This document shows, piece by piece, positions 60,174 through 64,000 of a DNA stretch of 64,000 bases. The translations under genes were made by a program, and so were the position numbers. This DNA comes from Prosapia bicincta (Eukaryota; Arthropoda; Insecta; Hemiptera; Cercopidae). The stretch is from the NCBI GenBank assembly GCA_036971475.1, contig JBAIZL010000004.1, positions 71,185,393 to 71,249,392 on the forward strand. Direction: 5' to 3'. The notes below the pieces were generated by a model, which saw only the letters and a program-made list of their open reading frames with translations, was not told the origin of the DNA and made no database searches. How positions within the stretch are numbered: position 1 is the stretch's first letter; every line of letters begins with the position of its first letter.

Positions 60174-61015
60174 AAGATATTTATTACTTGAAGTAAATTT
60201 AAGACATTTACTTATGAATCTAATAATTATTAACACAAACAAACATTTTTCCTTAAATATCAGTCATTTTCATTTCTGCACATGAGATGTGATTAACGGC
60301 ATCTTCAAAATATTTTTTGAAAGGTTCAATCGACAGTTTGCTGCTAGAATAGTCACGTAACTAAAATTTTGCTGTTTATATTGTTATTTTGGAATTTTTA
60401 AATGCTGACAAACAAAAGTGTCTACATTTCGATTAGATAGACACATTGTGAAATAGTTTAATTGTATTTAGCATTTTCTAAAAAAATTCATATTTTCTGA
60501 GATAAAGCAAGAATAAAAAGTAAGTGTAAACTTTAATAGAAAATTTCATATTATTTACTTTTTCCAGTTTTGATGAAATATGTCCTAAAGATATATAATT
60601 GGACCTGGGATTCACTACAGTTCATTATTATAATATACATATTTTTGAGATATAAAAGTATTTCCCTAGCCATCCAGGAATAGTCAATCTAATACTTTCA
60701 AAAATATAATCTGGTTAATACATAAACTCTTCAATATGTCTTTGATAGAGAATAGGAATGGGCAGCCTATTTAGTCTAAATTTATACTCATCTAAAATTA
60801 TGATGAGTCTGTTGACAAATCACAAAATGAATAGATAACACTGGTATGCATTTCTTAAAAAAAATTGCTTTGAGAGTGAAAACAACTGATTTTAGTCAAT
60901 TGAGATGCCCTGAATTCAGATTTGTTTTTAGTTTTTTTCTATTACGTCAATTTTTTTAAATCATAAGAATAACTTTTCTCAAATTCATACTTTTATGAAA
61001 TTATTATAACAGAAA
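60174..61015. other. Intron or flank DNA, no gene seen
   Basis: Nothing recognised. Confidence 0.5.
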
Positions 61016-61017
61016 GC

Positions 61018-61225
61018 AGTCCCCACCCGGAGATCCGATTGGGGGACTAATACTCCGGAATGTTTTACTCTCTGATTCATTTTGCCATATTTGTGTATGT
61101 ATTAGGGGGCTGCAGTGGTCTTATGCAGCTTCTGTGGACACCTCTTAGTTCACTTGGGTTTGTTTAAGCTAATGGAATTCCAAGTTTAAGCCCCCTCACC
61201 GCGTCAAGGTGAGTGTCCACGAGGG
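61018..61225 (+). repeat. GC-richer leader of unknown origin
   Basis: About 200 bases with CCCACCCGGAGATCCGATTG and GTGAGTGTCCACGAGGGGG, abutting the RNase H fragment in mid-domain. It may be a 5' part of the same retrotransposon joined by deletion, or a SINE head. Confidence 0.4.
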
Positions 61226-61790
61226 GGTAGAACAGAAAAATATTGTATTTCAATGGATCCCCAGTCATTGTGGTGTTCCTGGGAATGAGGAAGCTGACAG
61301 ATCTGCCAAGGCGTCTTGCAACTTGTTTCCATCTCCTGAAAGTTGTTACTCCTTAACTAATTGCAAAGAGGCAGTTGATAAAGAATCTCACATCTGTTGG
61401 AGAAAGAAATGGAGAGAATGCAATACTGGGCGCGAATATTATTCATTACAAAAACAACCTAATGATCCAAAGATCTTCAAGTCATTATCACGTTCAGTGG
61501 CATCTTTTGCGGCACGAGCTCGTATGGGACACATTGTCACCAATACATATTTGAAAAGGTTTCATATTACTAACGACTCTATCTGTGGAGTGTGCAAGCA
61601 AGAAGAGGAAACATTAGAGCACATACTTTTGAAGTGTCCTGTAACAGCAGCAACAAGGAGTCCCTTGATAAAGCAACTAGGACGGGAATGTACCCTGGAC
61701 AGAATCTTGAAAGAAAGTTGTTTCTGGAAATTGGCAGAGTGTGTGTATAGGAGACATCGAGCCATCGAGGCCAACCTTGGAAGCTCGTAA
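61209..61790 (+). pseudogene. Non-LTR retrotransposon ORF2 C terminus (RNase H)
   Basis: 193 codons open to TAA. Starts inside the RNase H domain: FQWIPSHCGVPGNEEADRSA; then the terminal region with CGVCKQEEETLEHILLKCP. Everything upstream (endonuclease, RT) is missing, as usual for 5' truncated copies. The frame has no stop, so it is young compared with 17770-18610. Tail GAAGTAAGAAGTAAGTA follows at 61795. Confidence 0.82.
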
Positions 61791-61899
61791 TAAGAAGTAA
61801 GAAGTAAGTATACTTTTATGAAAAAATGTGATTGACTTCCTAGTATTGATAAACATATTTTTATTTCAGTTCTTTATACACAAACTACGTGTTGATAGG

Positions 61900-63165
61900 C
61901 TTCATAAACATGCAGTTGTTAGGTAATAAATATTTCCCCACTTTATAGTATAAATACCCCAATTCCCCATAGTGTTCTAGTGTCAATTCCATCTCCTCCT
62001 CAGAATATGGGTAGTACAGACCCTCCGAATCTGAATCTGAGCCATTGTCAAATCCTGATCCCCTTTTGAAACAGTTGAGTCTTCTCATTTGCCCGAACAG
62101 TTCACACAGAGTGAGCTCAACGATTTAGTCAGAGACTTAGACCTCCCCAAAATTACTGCAGAACTTTTAGGATCACGATTAAAAGAAAAGAATTTTCTAT
62201 CCGCCGGCATTTTCATGGTTCCGGCATAGAGAGGGGGAATTCATACCTTTCTTTGCTAAAACAGATAAACTTGTATACTGCAAAAGTATAGTAGGTTTAT
62301 TTATGTCACTTGGTGTTCCATATAATCCTGCTCATTGGAGATAGTTCATTGAGAAGTCTTATAGGAGTATTGCTTCATAATGGAAATTTACTCCCCTCAT
62401 TGCCTCTTGCATACTCTGTTGATTTAAAAGAAACTTATAATAACCTTAAACTGATGCTAGATATAATTGAGTATCGTAAACCCTGGACAGTGTGTGGGGA
62501 TTTTAAAGTACTGACGATACTTCTTGGCCAACAATCCTGTTTCACTAAGTATCCCTGTTTTCTCTGTGAGTGGGATAGCAGAGCATGATCTGAGCACTGG
62601 GAAAGAAAAAACTGGCTCCTAAGAAGGAATCTTGCACCAGGAGAAAAAATGTACTTTCTGAACCCCTAATTTCTAGAGAGAAAGTTCTGTTGCCCCCTCT
62701 TCATATAAAACTTGGATTTATGAAGCAGTTCGTGACAAGCTTAAGTATGAAAGCAATATCTATTTGTACCTTCAAACAAAATTTCCAAATAAAGGTGATG
62801 CGAAACTGAAAGCTGGTGTTTTTGATGGAACACAAATTCGAGAACTCATGAGAGATTGTGCTTTCACTTTCTCGATGAATGAACTCGAAGCTTCTGCATG
62901 GTTGGCGTTTAAGAGGGTAACCGAAAACTTTATTGGGAACAATAAAGCCGAAAATTATAAGGAAATTGTTGAGGAATGTTTAGGACATTTCAAAGCCTTG
63001 GGCTGTAAAATGAGTGTGAAAGTACATTTTCTATATAGCCATATCGACTATTTCCCCGAAAATCTGGGTGCTTTGAGTAAGGAACAGGGTGAAAGATTCC
63101 ACCAGGACATTAAAACCATGCAAACAAGATACTAGGGGAATTGGAATAAAACAATGATGGCAGAT
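61900..63165 (+). pseudogene. Relic of a repetitive metazoan protein family (cc8l18.2-like)
   Basis: Plus-strand frames with shifts give, in order: SELNDLVRDLDLPKITAELL (62110-62170), AYSVDLKETYNNLKLMLDII (62430), LGQQSCFTKYPCFLCEWDSR (62520-62580), then 62764-63135 open with GCKMSVKVHFLYSHIDYFPE and KEQGERFHQDIKTMQTRY, and MMADHCW after a stop. I recall this block order from a protein family found in very many copies in invertebrate genomes, sometimes annotated cc8l18.2-like and probably carried by a transposon. Its biochemical role is not known to me. This copy is broken. Confidence 0.55.
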
Positions 63166-64000
63166 CACTGTTGGTGCCTAAAGAGAAATTCCCCGAACCG
63201 CCATCGAAGAATGTCAAAACTGCAAAATGTCTCAAGTGTGATGTAAACATTATATTTATAATTACACTTATAATTACATTGAATTATAACATCCTTGTTT
63301 ATTTATAAAATATATTTCGGTAAATAAATAATCATATATAGAGGTTTAAATTCATTATAGATACCCACATGTAATTCTGTAAATTATTATTATACATTTT
63401 TGTAAATTACGTAAAAACCTGACTTGATAGAAAAAAACTAAAAACACATCTGATTTCAGGGCATCGTGATTGACTAAAATCAGTTGTTTTCATTCTTGAA
63501 GCAAATTTAATGCATACCAGTGTAATGCATTCTGCTTTCTATCACTTCCAAATTTACTAATGAGTCCTGTGTCTATTATACCACCCTATCACACATTAAA
63601 AGTGATATGTTTCAATTTATCAGTTCGTGGTATTGATCAGATAAAATTGAAACACATTCTACTTGCTAACCTTAGTTAAATCCCAGTTAACTAATCTGTC
63701 TACAGCTTGTTATCAGTATAATGTTCTACACAAGTGATAGGAATTTGCAGGTGATGTAACTGATTGATTCTCAAAGTGTGATAACAAGGAAACGTGAAAA
63801 GACCATTAAAAACTTTCTAGATGGACAACTAAATCTTACTAGACAGGTAAAATAGGGATAATTCCATGGTCATGATTGCTATTAAAAGAGGCTGTATATG
63901 AAAAAGTCAGTATTTTGCAAAACACCTATATAACATCTATTATATAAATAGATAAACCTCATTTTGAACCTAATAAATGCTTTTAATTTCATCACACTAA
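63166..64000. other. AT-rich DNA, no gene seen
   Basis: No further Roquin exon was recognised. Confidence 0.5.

Noticed and set aside
61870..61922. Possible Roquin exon (acceptor TTTCAG, donor GTAATA, phase 0)
   Set aside because: Only 53 bases, peptide without resemblance to Roquin tails, and it adjoins a transposon relic; evidence too thin.

Overview
The window is animal nuclear DNA: AT-rich, with spliced GT-AG introns, long (TA)n microsatellites and many retroelement relics. One host gene is recognisable, on the + strand: a Roquin (RC3H) orthologue. Twelve coding exons lie between 14104 and 59093, and their phases join without a break into about 707 codons. No stop codon is reached, so the 3' end lies beyond the window. 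The protein similarity and the transposon mix (Penelope-like elements, Ty3/Gypsy, Jockey/I-type non-LTR, Tigger, Harbinger) suggest an invertebrate, plausibly an arthropod and perhaps a chelicerate such as a horseshoe crab. That placement is inference.

Layout. 1-14103: upstream or 5' UTR-intron DNA with Tigger-like and other MITE remnants, one broken Penelope-like element (PLE) at 4293-5060, a palindrome at 10005-10347 and a head-to-head PLE pair at 10440-13125. 14104-20933: RING exon, a 92-bp tandem array, a Tigger relic and a non-LTR RNase H relic. 20934-35321: ROQ/HEPN exons separated by a nested palindromic element (21855-22213), a minus-strand non-LTR relic (25480-27080) and a cluster of three PLE families (28317-34370). 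35322-39390: end of the ROQ/HEPN region and the CCCH zinc finger, with a 127-bp minisatellite in the intron between them. 39391-49157: an intron holding a nearly intact Gypsy element (40440-49109) with almost identical LTRs. 49158-59093: C-terminal exons, one intron of GC-AG type, plus Harbinger and non-LTR relics. 59094-64000: intron or flank with a Tigger-type MITE, an RNase H fragment and a relic of a repetitive protein family.

Roquin proteins bind stem-loop decay elements in mRNA 3' UTRs through the ROQ and CCCH domains and recruit decay factors; the RING end is ubiquitin-ligase-like. The other coding material is mobile DNA.

The most interesting signal is structural. At the ends of at least six PLE-like repeat families there are hammerhead-ribozyme-like folds: stem I, a seven-base core, stem II, GAAA, and a very short, often loopless palindromic stem III followed by the cleavage position. 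Some have the standard core (CUGAUGA or CUGAAGA). Two families carry U3/A8 in place of C3/G8, which looks like a compensatory change of a known core base pair. All folds were drawn by eye and none was scored.
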